Shown one piece after another: positions 44,411 to 56,500 of a stretch of 64,000 bases of DNA. The notes under the pieces are model-generated. The model was not told where the DNA came from. It worked only from the letters and a program-made list of their open reading frames with translations, and did not search any database. The stretch lies in contig JADJVH010000011.1 of NCBI GenBank assembly GCA_016716665.1, positions 124,001-188,000 of the forward strand. The letters run 5' to 3'. The DNA is from Candidatus Opimibacter iunctus (GTDB lineage Bacteria > Bacteroidota > Bacteroidia > Chitinophagales > Saprospiraceae). The translations under genes and the position numbers were made by a program. The stretch's first letter is position 1, and each line of letters begins with the position of its first letter.

Positions 44411-46879
44411 GATGATGAAGCACCGGTGTTCACGTCCCCGGCTATGGATCAGATAGTGCAGTGTGACGGAAACGGAAATACAGGAGCTTTGGCAAACTGG
44501 CTTGCTACGCATGGCGGGGCAACAGCAGTTGATAACTGCAGCAGTGTGACGTGGAGCAATAATTTCACCGCGATGAGTGATGGTTGCGGAATGACAGGAA
44601 CAGTCGCTGTAATATTTACCGCAACGGATGCCAGTGGTAACATGGCATTAGGTACTGCCTCCTTTACCATTATTGACAATATCAATCCGGTGCTTAACAG
44701 CCCGGCGGTCAATCAAACTGTAGAGTGTGATGGCAATGGCAATGAAAACCAGCTCTCGCTGTGGCTCTCCACACATGGGGGTGCAGTGGCAAGTGATCCA
44801 TGCAGTGGAGTGTCGTGGAGCCATAATTTCAACGGACTGACCAATGATTGTGGTGCCACCGGTCATGCGACAGTGACGTTTACAGCTAAAGATGAGTGTG
44901 GAAATGAAATCAATACTATCGCTACGTTTGCCATAGCTGATACGCAAGCTCCGTTCTGGACCAATATGCCTGTCAATCATACCGAGGAGTGTGATGGTGC
45001 AGGTAATACGGCAGGACTGAATGCGTGGCTCAATAGCTTTACGGCTGGAGACAATTGCGGGACGGCTACAGTGAGCAATGAGATCATCGGAACAGTGGAT
45101 GGATGTGGAGCTACCGGTAGCATTTTAGTCAGGTTCAACGCAACCGATGCATGCGGCAATTTGATTACCAAAACGGCAACATTTACTGTGACCGATACGC
45201 AGGCCCCATTCTGGACCAATATGCCTGCCAATCAAACCGTCCAGTGTGATGGCAACGGAAATACTGCCGCGCTCAATGCATGGCTGAACAGCTTTACTGC
45301 AGGGGACAATTGCAATAGTGTTGTGATCACTAATAATTACACAGGGCTGAGCAATCTGTGTGGAGCTACAGGTAGTGCAGTCGTCACCTTTACAGCAACT
45401 GATGAATGCGGTAACAGCATTCAGCGCGCTGCTACGTTTACGATAGCTGATACCACAGTTCCAACATGGGTGAATACACCCGCTAATCTCACCGTCGAAT
45501 GCGATGGCAACGGCAATGCAGCCCAGCTCAACGCCTGGCTCTTGTCATTCACGGCTAGTGACAACTGTGGCAGCGCCAATGTGACGTACACTTTTGCCGG
45601 CTTTAGCGTCGGATGTGGAGAGACATTTGCGTCTACCGTCAATTTCAAGGCTACAGACGAATGCGGTAATATGACCACCAAACTGGCCACCTTTACCATC
45701 GTCGATACCGAAGATCCTTACTGGATCAATGCTCCGGCCAACCTAACCATCGAATGCAGTGGTAACTCCTATACTACACAGCTCAATGCCTGGTTGAATG
45801 GAGTCACCGCCGGTGACCAATGTGGCTCTGCAAGTGTGACCAACAATTTCACAGGTTTGTCGGATGGATGTGGGTCAACAGGTAGCGCCACGGTGACCTT
45901 TACCGCCATCGATGAGTGTGGCAATTCCAGCCAGGCTGTAGCGACCTTTAGTGTGGTCGATACATCGCATCCAGTCATCACGTTCTGCCCGGCAGACGTT
46001 ACGATTTCCTGTAGTTCGTCCACCACACCTGCTGCGCTCGGAAATATCCTGGCTATGGACAATTGCGATCCGAATGTTGCGACCGCATATTCAGATGTCA
46101 GCACCAAGGGGCTCAATCCTGATGAATGCAGTTTTTATTCCTATATGATCACCAGGACTTTTGTGGCGACAGATGCATGTGGTAATAGTACATCATGCGT
46201 CCAGCACATTCAGGTACAGGATCTGCAGGCACCTGTCATCACAGCAGGGACCATCGCGGATTGCTATTCGTCGGTTGCCCTTGCGGAAGCTGCTGCAATA
46301 GCGGCCACTGCGGCCATGGACAACTGTGATGGGATGTTGAATTATACGGCTACTACAACGCAGCCTATGGATTGCGAGTACCTGGTGACCGTGACAGTGT
46401 CCGATGCATGCGGTAACACGAGCCAGTTGATATATCCTGTCATGATCGGATGTGAAGTAAACAATACAAACGACAGCGGTATCGGGTCACTGCGTGCAGT
46501 GATCGGTTGTGCACAGGAAGGTGCAGAAGTGTTCTTTAGTCCAAACCTTGCGGGGCAGACGATTTTCCTTACCTCAGGAGAGATTATCATCGGCAAGGAT
46601 CTCACACTGACAGGATTGGGCATGGGTAATGTGAGCATTTCCGGAAGTAATGCATCGAGAATATTTAATCTTCTCCCGGGTAATCATTTTGTCATCCAGC
46701 ACATGACCCTACAGGATGGTTATGCGATAACCAATGGTGGAGCGATTTATGTTCAGGGGCACCTGATGCTTCAGGAAGTGATGTTTAAGCACAATTATGA
46801 AGGCGGACTGCCCAGGGCTTTGTCACTATCACCCGGATCAATCTTTGAGATCAATGGAAACCTGGAGTTGAGAAATTGA
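41963..46879 (+). CDS. Giant protein 2, C-terminal fragment (HYR class B and C, shared C-terminal module)
   Basis: True coding begins ~41905, so this start is not real. Ten class B HYR units (84 residues; CSAxVTVxxPVxxDNCG ... SYNNTxxASGxYPVGTTTV) are followed by six class C units (~44.42-45.96 kb; PANQTVECDGNGN ... LNAWLNSFTAGDNCG ... GATGSAxVTFTATDECGN). Two further Cys-rich domains (~45.96-46.45 kb) precede the C-terminal module (NNTNDSGIGSLRAVIGCAQE ... GGAIYVQGHLMLQEVMF ... FEINGNLELRN) shared with giant protein 1. No T9SS sorting domain is seen at the end. Confidence 0.85.
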   Translation: MVNVTGPSATDNCGVSTLLNNYNGAADASGSYPVGTTTIVWTATDLHGNTSTCTQLIIVTDDEAPSLTCAPDQEQGTDQGQCHAFVTVTPPAGNDNCDIASIVNSNNNTPDASGIYQLGTTAITWTVTDIHGNTNSCVQLVTIMDDDAPTITCAADQYQGTDDGTCSAAVTVIAPIVADNCGGATLLNSYNNTANASGNYPLGTTTVIWTATDNHGNISTCAQHITITDDELPVITCGAGLTHLADPGQCNAAVTVISPAVSDNCGVATILNSFNGTSNASGTYPVGTTVVIWTVTDMQGNTNACEQSITVIDDQDPVINCAMDQVQAADPGLCSAYVNVSGPVAEDNCSVASIINSYNNESIASGNYPVGSTTIVWTVTDAHGNTQTCSQVITVMDDEDPVVICPVQPVHGTDPGQCNAFVTVTVPMAEDNCGVATVVNSYNGTGNASGTYPVGTTIVIWTVTDIHGNTKTCAQDIVVIDDEHPQITCPAALNYLSDLGQCNADVLIDAPVAGDNCGVATILNSYNGTDDASDNYPVGTTTVIWTVTDIHGNTSTCSQVITVTDEEEPMITCGGDITQGNDSGLCSAYITVTSPVASDNCGLASVVNSYNNTQEASGSYPVGSTTLVWTATDIHGNIRSCMQIITVIDNEQPVISCASAQVQGTDPGQCHAVVTVTGPVAEDNCGMASVTNSFNNTADASGTYPVGTTIITWIATDTHGNTSACTQTITVTDDESPVITCAAGQSAPADAGQCQAFVNVAGPVADDNCTIASVVNNYTGTSDASGSYPVGNTVIVWTVTDMQGHTASCTQLITVIDDEAPVFTSPAMDQIVQCDGNGNTGALANWLATHGGATAVDNCSSVTWSNNFTAMSDGCGMTGTVAVIFTATDASGNMALGTASFTIIDNINPVLNSPAVNQTVECDGNGNENQLSLWLSTHGGAVASDPCSGVSWSHNFNGLTNDCGATGHATVTFTAKDECGNEINTIATFAIADTQAPFWTNMPVNHTEECDGAGNTAGLNAWLNSFTAGDNCGTATVSNEIIGTVDGCGATGSILVRFNATDACGNLITKTATFTVTDTQAPFWTNMPANQTVQCDGNGNTAALNAWLNSFTAGDNCNSVVITNNYTGLSNLCGATGSAVVTFTATDECGNSIQRAATFTIADTTVPTWVNTPANLTVECDGNGNAAQLNAWLLSFTASDNCGSANVTYTFAGFSVGCGETFASTVNFKATDECGNMTTKLATFTIVDTEDPYWINAPANLTIECSGNSYTTQLNAWLNGVTAGDQCGSASVTNNFTGLSDGCGSTGSATVTFTAIDECGNSSQAVATFSVVDTSHPVITFCPADVTISCSSSTTPAALGNILAMDNCDPNVATAYSDVSTKGLNPDECSFYSYMITRTFVATDACGNSTSCVQHIQVQDLQAPVITAGTIADCYSSVALAEAAAIAATAAMDNCDGMLNYTATTTQPMDCEYLVTVTVSDACGNTSQLIYPVMIGCEVNNTNDSGIGSLRAVIGCAQEGAEVFFSPNLAGQTIFLTSGEIIIGKDLTLTGLGMGNVSISGSNASRIFNLLPGNHFVIQHMTLQDGYAITNGGAIYVQGHLMLQEVMFKHNYEGGLPRALSLSPGSIFEINGNLELRN
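44411..45960 (+). repeat. HYR class C tandem array (6 units)
   Basis: Six units of ~250-260 bp with VECDGNGN, LNAWL, AGDNCG, DGCGATGS and TDECGN. This third class lies next to the C-terminal end. Confidence 0.78.
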
Positions 46880-46902
46880 GGACTGAATGTGAAGTATAAA
46901 AG

Positions 46903-46935
46903 AAGGGAGGTGATGTATGTCATCCTCCCTTTTTT
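46903..46935 (+). terminator. Terminator after giant gene 2
   Basis: Stem AAGGGAGG/CCTCCCTT with a 13-base loop, followed by T6 (46930-46935), 24 bp after the stop codon. Confidence 0.82.
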
Positions 46936-47587
46936 GTGAGCCATAGCAGAGCCCACGCCTAAAGACGGATTTATGGCCTTGAGCGTATAGATGATAAAAA
47001 ATACTCATGTTTTTTGAGGTAAACAGATGCGGGTTAAAGCTTTATACATTACGTTTTATGGTGATTAATAAAATCAGATTTTGGTCGTATATTTCCAACA
47101 GGGTTCGCATTCATTTCGTGATATAATGGTCACAATAGAGTGATTGCCTGAAGTTTAAGGGTGTTTCTCCCAAATTGCATGTACCCAGGAGGAGCTAATG
47201 TCTTAACCCTTTAATTTTGAACCATTTATGAAAAAGCCATTATTCCCGCCTCAGTGTGCAATGCTGAGCGGATTTTCCTTTTGGTCCATTTACCGTTCCA
47301 TTCCATAGCCTTCCGTAAAGGTCTGTCGTGTGTGTAAAATCACACAGTATCAGGCCATTACTGAGTTCATGCCGACTATATCGGCACGATGCTTGTATGG
47401 AAAAGTTGCATGTTCTCCCTCAGCCGGAGATCATCGCCCATATAACCGTAAAAGGGAAATGAACCGAATAGCAGAATTACACCATATGGCCGGTCATATA
47501 GATCTCATGCCTGATACTCATGTGTCAGGTATTGCGATGATCCAACCACTCACATTCAAGGATTGATTTAAGAAGAACCATCACTCA
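46936..47587. other. Intergenic leader of giant gene 3, no supported gene
   Basis: 652 bp. A 26-residue frame at 47228-47308 (MKKPLFPPQCAML...) starts like a signal peptide but stops early. Another open frame (47330-47566) looks like chance. Probably promoter and 5' leader of giant gene 3. Confidence 0.45.
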
Positions 47588-50500
47588 ATGTCTACACCAA
47601 TGAACACCAACAATTTTTTAATGACTTGTTTCTTCCGGGGCTCCGCCGGACGTACTATGTTATGTGCCTGGTTGATCATGATGGGGAGTATGGCCTTCAC
47701 GCCCGGGGCACTCGGGCAGACGACCAATACCTGGACAGGAACGGCAGGTGACAATGCATGGACTACTGCAGGTAACTGGTCATTGAGTGCAGTGCCGACA
47801 AATGCGCATGACGTAGTCATAGATATCAATGCAGCTATTGACTTCAGTACCTCTGCTACGATCAATAGCTTAACAATCAATAATTCAGCCGTAGTGTCTA
47901 TCACCTCAACCGTAGGCGCCAGATCATTGACAATCGACAATACAGGAAGTGTCATTGATGCCGGAAGTGCCCTGACCCTCAACGGGGGAGTAGGCGCTAT
48001 GACATTGGCCTTTTCAGGATCAAACCAGAGCTTCTCTGTTGCGGGCTCACTCACCATTACGGCTGTTGGTGGTGGTGGAAAATTCAATGCGACCAATAGC
48101 CTTACTTCAGTCTCCGGAACATTCAAGAATGATGGAAGCGGTGGAGGTACTGTAGGTACAATCACAGCCTCGGCGTCCAACTTCTCCTTTGCCTCCGGGG
48201 GAACCTATGAGCATGCCCTTGCAGCAGGTACTATTCCGCTTGCTACCTGGGATGCCGGATCTACACTCAAACTCACCGCGGTCACAACGGCCCTTCCAGG
48301 GAATACCAGTCAATCTTTTGGCAGCCTGATCTTTAATTGCAGTGGCATGACTACCTCACTCAACCTCCCAGCCGGAATGGGTATAGCAGGTAGCCTGCAG
48401 GTGCTCAACACAGGATCAGCTACATTATCCTTTTTGCATACCACACTCACCTTAGGCGGCAGTTGTCTCATCAGTGATGATTTTACGTTTTCGACCAGCA
48501 GTAAAACCATAACAGTACCCGGAGACTTTACCTTCAACGGAGGTACACTGACGATGTCCTCAGGTTCCGGTATCGGTACGATCAACATCGGTGGAGATGC
48601 AAATTTTACCGGAGGTACCGTCACAGAGACATCTACCGGTAGAGGTGAAATCGTATTTAATAAATCCGGCACCCAGGTCTACACTTCGGGCAGTACGATT
48701 TCTAATACGATCAACTTTACAGTCAACAACGGATCCACCCTGCAGATGGCCGCAGAAGCCACAACAGTAGATGGTGGTGGTTCATTCACACTGGCAGCTG
48801 GCGGAACCCTTGGCGTAAGATCAAACTCAGGGATCACGACATCAGGCACAAACGGAAATATCCGCGTGACCGGTACAAGGACGTATACCGCAGGTTCAAA
48901 CATCATCTACAACGGTACGGCAAACCAGGCAGTAGGAAATGGCCTTACCTCAACCAATAAAGCTAATATCACGATCGATAATCCGGGCAATACAGTTACA
49001 CTTGGAGCCAATACCACGATGACCGGTGTATTAACCCTGACGGCCGGTTCAACACTCGACATGTCCACCTTTACGCTTGGAAGCCCCACCAGCATAGTCA
49101 TGGCCGGTGGAGCAACTTCAGGTTCGAATATCACAGGCAGTGCAACACTGACATTGGGTGGCAACATTACAGTCAATGATGCAACCTCAGGTACAGATGG
49201 CGCAGAGATCACAGCCCCGGTTAGTCTTGGCGCCACAAGGACTGTTACCGTCAATGATGATGGGACCAGTGCAACAGACCTGACCTTGTCCGGTATCATC
49301 AGCGGAGGTTTTGGGATCACCAAGGCAGGAGCAGGTACCCTGTTACTTTCCGCAGCGAATACCTACACAGGAGCAACTACAATCGACCTGGGGACAATCG
49401 AATTGAATGCCGCAGACAGGATTGCAAACACATCGGCCATGGTGCTCAACGGAGGTAAGTTTAGCACAGGCGCCTCAACAGGATATGCAGAGACCGTTTC
49501 TACACTCGCGCTGACGGACCATTCAACGATCCAATTGGGGACAGGCAGTCATACGCTTTCTTTTGCCAACAGTTCCGGGATTGGATGGACATCAGGAAAA
49601 GTACTGACCATCACAGGCTGGACAGGGGCCATCGGAGCATCAGGTGGTGGAGATGCCGGTAAGATACAAGTAGGTGTAGGAGGACTCACATCAACGCAGC
49701 TTGCCCAGGTCTTGTTTTCCGGTTTCTCTCAAGGCGCATTGATCACGGCATCCGGCGAACTGGTACCAAATGCAAAGATTTTCTATTCAACAACAAGCGG
49801 GGATCCGGCTACAGCAGGCAACTGGAATACAAGCAGGGACGGTACCGGTACCTCAGCAGTAACCGGTGACTTTACAACCGGAGGAACCTATTTTGTCATA
49901 CAAGGTTCAGGCAATGGGGGCACGACACCTCATACCATGACGACCACAGCAGCATGGGCCGTGAGTGGAACCTATTCAAAAATACAGGTGGAAAACGGTG
50001 CTACACTTGAATCCCCCTATGCCATCACGATAGGCGCGTCAGGATCATTCTTTGTAGACAACGGTGGAACGTACAAGCACCAGAATACAGGCGCATGGGC
50101 AACCACTATTTTCCAGGGATCAGAATTTTTTGGCAATTCTAGTACACTCGAAATCAATACGACAGCGACGACCCTTCCAACTAATGCCTCTTACGGAAAT
50201 GTGGTCATCAACCTGACTGCCGATCCTGGTGCCAATCTGAATTTTAACGGAAACCTGACTACGATCAATGGCAATCTGACCGTGACCAATACACAAAGTA
50301 GGGAAGTGCAGTTTGCAAATTCAACCTCTCCAACAATTACCATCGCAGGTAATTTTTCACTTTCCGGATCCACCAGCACTTTTGTTTTTGCAGGAGGTAC
50401 TGGATCACCAACGATCACCGTCAATGGCAATGTAAGTGTCTCTGATGGTGCACTTGATTTCTCTTCCTCAGGCGCATCGGGAAACAGCACCTTGAATGTA

Positions 50501-53500
50501 AAAAGCAATTTTACCCACACAGGAGGAGTCATCACTAATTCAGGATCCGGTACGTCAAGTGCAGTGGTGATCAATGGAAGCACTACCCAGACGATTGAGA
50601 GCATTGGTTTTGACAATCCAAATGATATCGCATTTACGATTGCACCTACCGGCGCCGGTCAGGCACAAATCCTGGCTGCAAAGACGTTTGTAGTCAACCC
50701 ATCCGCATCATTTACCATAAGCAATACATCATCCGCTACTGAACTTCTGGTCAGCGGAACATTGATAGCTGCTTCGACAATCGTCAATAATGGCGCCGTC
50801 CAGGTGAATGGGACATGCCAGATCAATACATCAGGAAGCATCACCACCAATAGCCTTAGCTATGGCTCCTCCTCATCGCTGATCTATAACACCACATCAG
50901 GAACATATACTCCCGGAGCCGAATGGACAGCGAATGCAACTACCGCCGGAACAGGCGTGCCGCAAAATGTAACGATTCAAAATACGAATGTGGTCACAAT
51001 GCCTTCATCAGACAGGGGTATTGCGGGCAATCTCGTACTGACCTCAGGCGGTCTGACCTTGAATGCAACTTCAGGCAATCTCTTTATCGGAGGCCATTGG
51101 ACTAACAATGGCGCAACCTTTACACCCAATACCAGGAAAGTAACATTCAATGGTGGCGTGGCACAGATCATCGGTGGTTCCGCACCTACAACTTTCTATA
51201 ATCTCGACATAGCCAACACGACTGGTGGAGTAAGTCTTTCTGCACCTGTCACCGTAGATGGTGTGCTGACATTGACCAGCGGTATCCTTACTACAGATGC
51301 TGTCAATATCTTGTCGCTGACCAGTACATCCGTATCCGCTATTTCAGCAGGTACAACAGCTAAGTTTATCAAAGGCCCGCTCAAGTGGGCATTAGGCACA
51401 GGGACCTATCTCTTTCCTGTCGGGAAAAGTTCAGGCAACTATTTTCCATTTACACTCAATGTGACAGCGGCTTCTTCTCCGGTGGTGACTGTTGAAGCAT
51501 TTGACAGTGATGCAGGTGCAGGAGCTACATTTGATGCGACACTCACTGGCATCAGCCATACTGAATACTGGAAGGCCGTTTTAAATTCAGGTACACTGAC
51601 TGCCAATGTCTCTGTGACCAGGATTACGGCTACAGGAGATAAGGATGTCATCGGCCAAAGCGCTGCGCAGGGCGGAGACTATACCATCATCAATGGTACC
51701 GCATCAGGTAGCTCAATCAACAATTCAGATGCGGTAAGCTCACTTGGTTATTTTGTGATGGCCACCTCATTTAAGAAATGCCCGGTATCCACAGCCGTAA
51801 CCTCTGACGCGGACCAGGAGGTTTGCCAGAATGTGGCTACCAACCCACTCACTGCTACGGTTACCCTGAGTTCAGGCACAGGTATGCCAACGATCCAATA
51901 CCAGTGGTATTATAATACGACCAACAGCAATACAGTGGCCGGGGCTACATTGATATCCGGTGCTACTAGCCAGACGTATACGCCTCTCTCAGGAGCTCCT
52001 GAAGCAGGTACTTCCCGCTACTATTTCAGTGTGGGATATGCTGCCAACAACTCCTGCGGCCAGGATAATATGACACAGTCACTTGCCTCTAATGCAGTAA
52101 AAGTTACAGTCAACCAACTTCCCGTCTGCAGTATCACTGGGACAGATCCGGTTTGCCCGTCATCCACCGGCAATACATTCAGTGCACCGGGCGGACTTTC
52201 CTATGCATGGACGATTTCCAACAGTGGTTCGATTACCGGAAGCACTTCCAGTCAGTCCGTTACGGTAGATGCAGGGTTTGTCTGCAATGGTTCCTTTACG
52301 CTCAACCTCACGGTCACAGATGGCAATGGTTGTACCTCAACATGTGCAAAGACAGTAACTGTAATTGATAATTCATCGCCCTCAATCAGTGGAAGTATTG
52401 CTCCGACAACCATTGAAGGTTGTATGGCAGGTGCAGTCGCTGCAGCGGTGACTACCGTATCTGCACTTGAAGGACTAGGACTGACGATCAGTGATGTATG
52501 TACCTCAGATGCCAATCTGGTGGTCAGTAGTTCAGATGCATCAACAGGCACCTGTCCGATCGTTGTGACCAGGACCTATGTCGTGACTGATGCGTGTGGC
52601 AACAGTACGACTGCGACACAGATCATCAATGTTGATGATACGACATCGCCTGCGATCTCAGGGACGATCACTTCTACTACGGTAGAAGGATGTGTGGCAG
52701 GAGATGCAACCGCAGCGGTCACTACGGTGGCTGCGCTTGAAGGCTTAGGCCTGACGATCGGCGATGCCTGTACCTCAGATGCCAATCTGGTCGTGACGAG
52801 TTCCGTTGCTTCCACCGGCACTTGCCCCATCGTGGTGACCAGGACGTATGTGGTGACCGATGCATGTGGCAATAGTACGACCGCAACACAGGTCATCAAT
52901 GTAGATGATACGACATCACCTGCGATCACCGGGACGATATCGACTACAACAGTTGAAGGCTGTGTGGCAGGAGATGCTACAGCAGCAGTCAGTACAGTGG
53001 CTGCATTGGAAGGCTTAGGCCTGGCAATCAGCGATGCATGTACCTCAGACGCCAACCTCGTCGTGACGAGTTCAGATGCCTCAGCAGGCACCTGCCCGAT
53101 CATAGTGACCAGGACGTATGTCGTCACCGATGCTTGTGGCAACAGCACGACAAAGACACAGATCATCAATGTCAATGACACTACCGCCCCTGGTATTTCA
53201 GGATCAATAGCAACTACCACTATAGAAGGCTGCGCAGCAAATGCAGTAGCAGCAGCTGTCACTACAGTATCTGCCCTTGAAGGATTAGGCTTGACGATCA
53301 GCGATGCATGCACCGCAGACGCCAATCTTGTAGTGACCAGCTCCGATGCGTCCACCGGCACCTGCCCGATTGTCGTGACCAGGACATATGTGGTCACGGA
53401 TGCTTGTGGCAACAGCACGACTAAGACACAGATCATCAATGTCAATGATACCACAGCACCAGCCATCACCGGCACTATATCTGCTACCACGGTAGAAGGT

Positions 53501-56500
53501 TGCAACGCAGGCAATGCTACTGCTCCGGTATCAACAGTGGCAGCGCTCGAAGGATTGGGATTGACGATCAGTGATGCCTGCACCACAGATGCCAACCTGG
53601 TCGTGACGAGTTCAGATGTATCATCAGGCACCTGCCCGATCGTGGTGACCAGAACCTATGTCGTGACCGATGCATGTGGCAACAGTTCCACAAAGACACA
53701 GATCATCAATGTAGATGACACGACATCACCTGCTATCGCTGGTATCATCCCTACCACAACCGTAGAAGGATGCATTCCGGGCGATGCTACCGCGCCGGTC
53801 ACCACTGTCACTGCACTTGAAGTACTGGGCCTTGCCATCAGTGATGCCTGCACCTCAGATGCCAATCTGATCGTGACGAGCTCCGATGCTTCCACCGGCA
53901 CCTGTCCGATCGTGGTGACCAGGACTTATGTAGTCACAGATGTATGTGGCAACAGCACGACCAGGACACAGATCATCAATGTCAATGATACGACAGCCCC
54001 TGCGATCACCGGCACTATAACTACCACAACGGTAGAAGGATGCACAGCAGGAAATGCAACAGCACCTGTATCAACAGTTGCTGCGCTTGAAGGATTAGGA
54101 TTGAGTATAAGTGATGCCTGCACCTCTGATGCCAATCTGGTCGTGACCAGTTCAGATGCATCATCAGGCACCTGCCCGATCGTAGTGACCAGAACCTATG
54201 TCGTGACCGATGCATGTGGCAACAGTAGGACCAAGACACAAATCATCAATGTCAATGATACCACAGCTCCTGCCATCACCGGCACGATAGCCACGACCAC
54301 TATTGAAGGCTGTGCTGCAAATGCAGTAGCCTCAGCAGTGACGACAGTATCCGCGCTCGAAGGATTAGGATTATCGATCAGTGATGCGTGTACATCAGAT
54401 GTTAACCTCGTGGTGACGAGTTCAGATGCCTCCACCGGCACCTGTCCGATTGTCGTGACCAGGACCTATGTCGTGACAGATGCATGCGGCAACAGTACGA
54501 CCAAGACACAGATCATCAATGTCAATGATACAATCGCCCCTGCGATCACAGGCACTATAGCTACCACTACAGTAGAAGGATGCACAGCAGGAAATGCTAC
54601 AGCACCTGTATCGACAGTGGCAGCGCTTGAAGGACTGGGTTTAGCTATCAGTGATGCCTGTACCTCCGATGCAAGTCTGACCGTGACGAGTTCAGATGCC
54701 TCCACCGGCACCTGCCCGATCGTCGTGACCAGGACCTATGTGGTAACCGATGCGTGTGGCAACAGCACAACAAAGACCCAGATCATCAATGTCAATGATA
54801 CCACAGCACCTGCAGTGACAGGCACAATAGCCACGACCACTGTTGAAGGATGTGTGGCAGGAAATGCTACAGCCCCGGTATCAACAGTAGCAGCGCTTGA
54901 AGGACTTGGCTTTGCTATCAGCGATGCCTGCACCTCAGATGCAAGTCTGACCGTGACGAGTTCAGATGCCTCCACCGGCACCTGTCCGATCGTAGTGACG
55001 AGAACGTATGTCGTGACAGATGCGTGTGGCAACAGCACGACGAGGACCCAGATCATCAATGTCAATGACAGCACTGCACCATCCATTACAGGATCAATAG
55101 CCACAACGACTATCGAAGGCTGTGCTGCCAATGCCGTAGCTGCAGCAGTGACTACTGTATCTGCTCTTGAAGGCTTAGGTTTAGCTATCAGCGATGCCTG
55201 TACGTCAGATGCCAGCCTGGTCGTGACGAGTTCAGATGCCTCCACCGGCACCTGCCCAATTGTGGTGACGAGAACGTATGTCGTGACAGATGCATGCGGC
55301 AACAGCACGACGAAGACACAGATCATCAACGTCAATGAGAGCACTGCACCATCCATTACAGGATCAATAGCCGCAACGACTGTTGAAGGCTGCGCGGCCA
55401 ATGCCGCACCAGCCGCCGTCACCACAGTATCGGCGCTTGAGGGAATGGGCCTGACGATCGCAGATGTTTGTACCATTGATGCAAATCTGATCGTGGCAAG
55501 CTCAGATGCATCCACAGGCACTTGCCCCATCGTAGTGACCAGGACCTATGTCGTGACAGATGCCTGCGGCAACAGCACGACCAGGACACAGGTCATCAAT
55601 GTCAATGATACAACCTCACCTGCGATCACAGGGTCTATCGCTACGTCAACCGTAGAGGGGTGCATTGCAGGAGATGCTACTGCACCTGTAACAACGGTTA
55701 CAGCCCTTGAAGGACTAGGCTTAAGTATCAGTGATGCATGTACCACAGACGCCAATCTGGTAGTGACCAGTTCAGATGCTTCCACCGGCACCTGCCCGAT
55801 CGTGGTGACCAGGACGTATGTCGTGACCGATGCTTGTGGCAACAGCACGACAAAGACACAGATCATTAATGTAAACGATACGACAGCACCATCGATTTCC
55901 GGCACCATATCGACCAGTACGGTTGAAGGATGTGTGGCAGCAGATGCTACAGCATCAGTATCCACAGTGGCCGCGCTTGAAGGATTAGGATTGAGTATCA
56001 GTGATGCCTGCACCACGGATGCCAATCTGGTCGTGACGAGTTCAGATGCCTCAGCAGGTACCTGCCCGATCGTAGTGACCAGGACGTATGTCGTGACCGA
56101 TGCTTGCGGCAACAGTACAACAAAGACACAGATCATCAATGTCGATGATAGTACAGCACCGGGTATCACCGGATCCATAGCGACTACAACAATTGAAGGT
56201 TGTGCTGCTAATGCAGTGGCCTCAGCAGTGACAACTGTATCCGCACTTGAAGGATTAGGATTGTCAATCAGCGATGCCTGCACGACGGATGCCAATCTGG
56301 TCGTGACGAGTTCAGATGCCTCAGCAGGTACCTGTCCGATCGTGGTGACCAGAACCTATGTCGTGACAGATGCTTGTGGCAACAGTACGACAAAGACACA
56401 GATCATCAATGTCAATGATACAACCGCCCCTGCGATCACAGGCACTATAGCTACCACTACAGTAGAAGGATGCACAGCAGGAAATGCTACAGCGCCTGTA

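Noticed and set aside
30000..46640. Many - strand and alternate-frame open stretches inside giant gene 2
   Set aside because: They follow the period of the HYR units and have compositions unlike any protein family; the + strand frame explains the conservation.
47330..47566. 78-codon frame upstream of giant gene 3
   Set aside because: No domain, no signal peptide and no conserved features; likely chance in the leader region.
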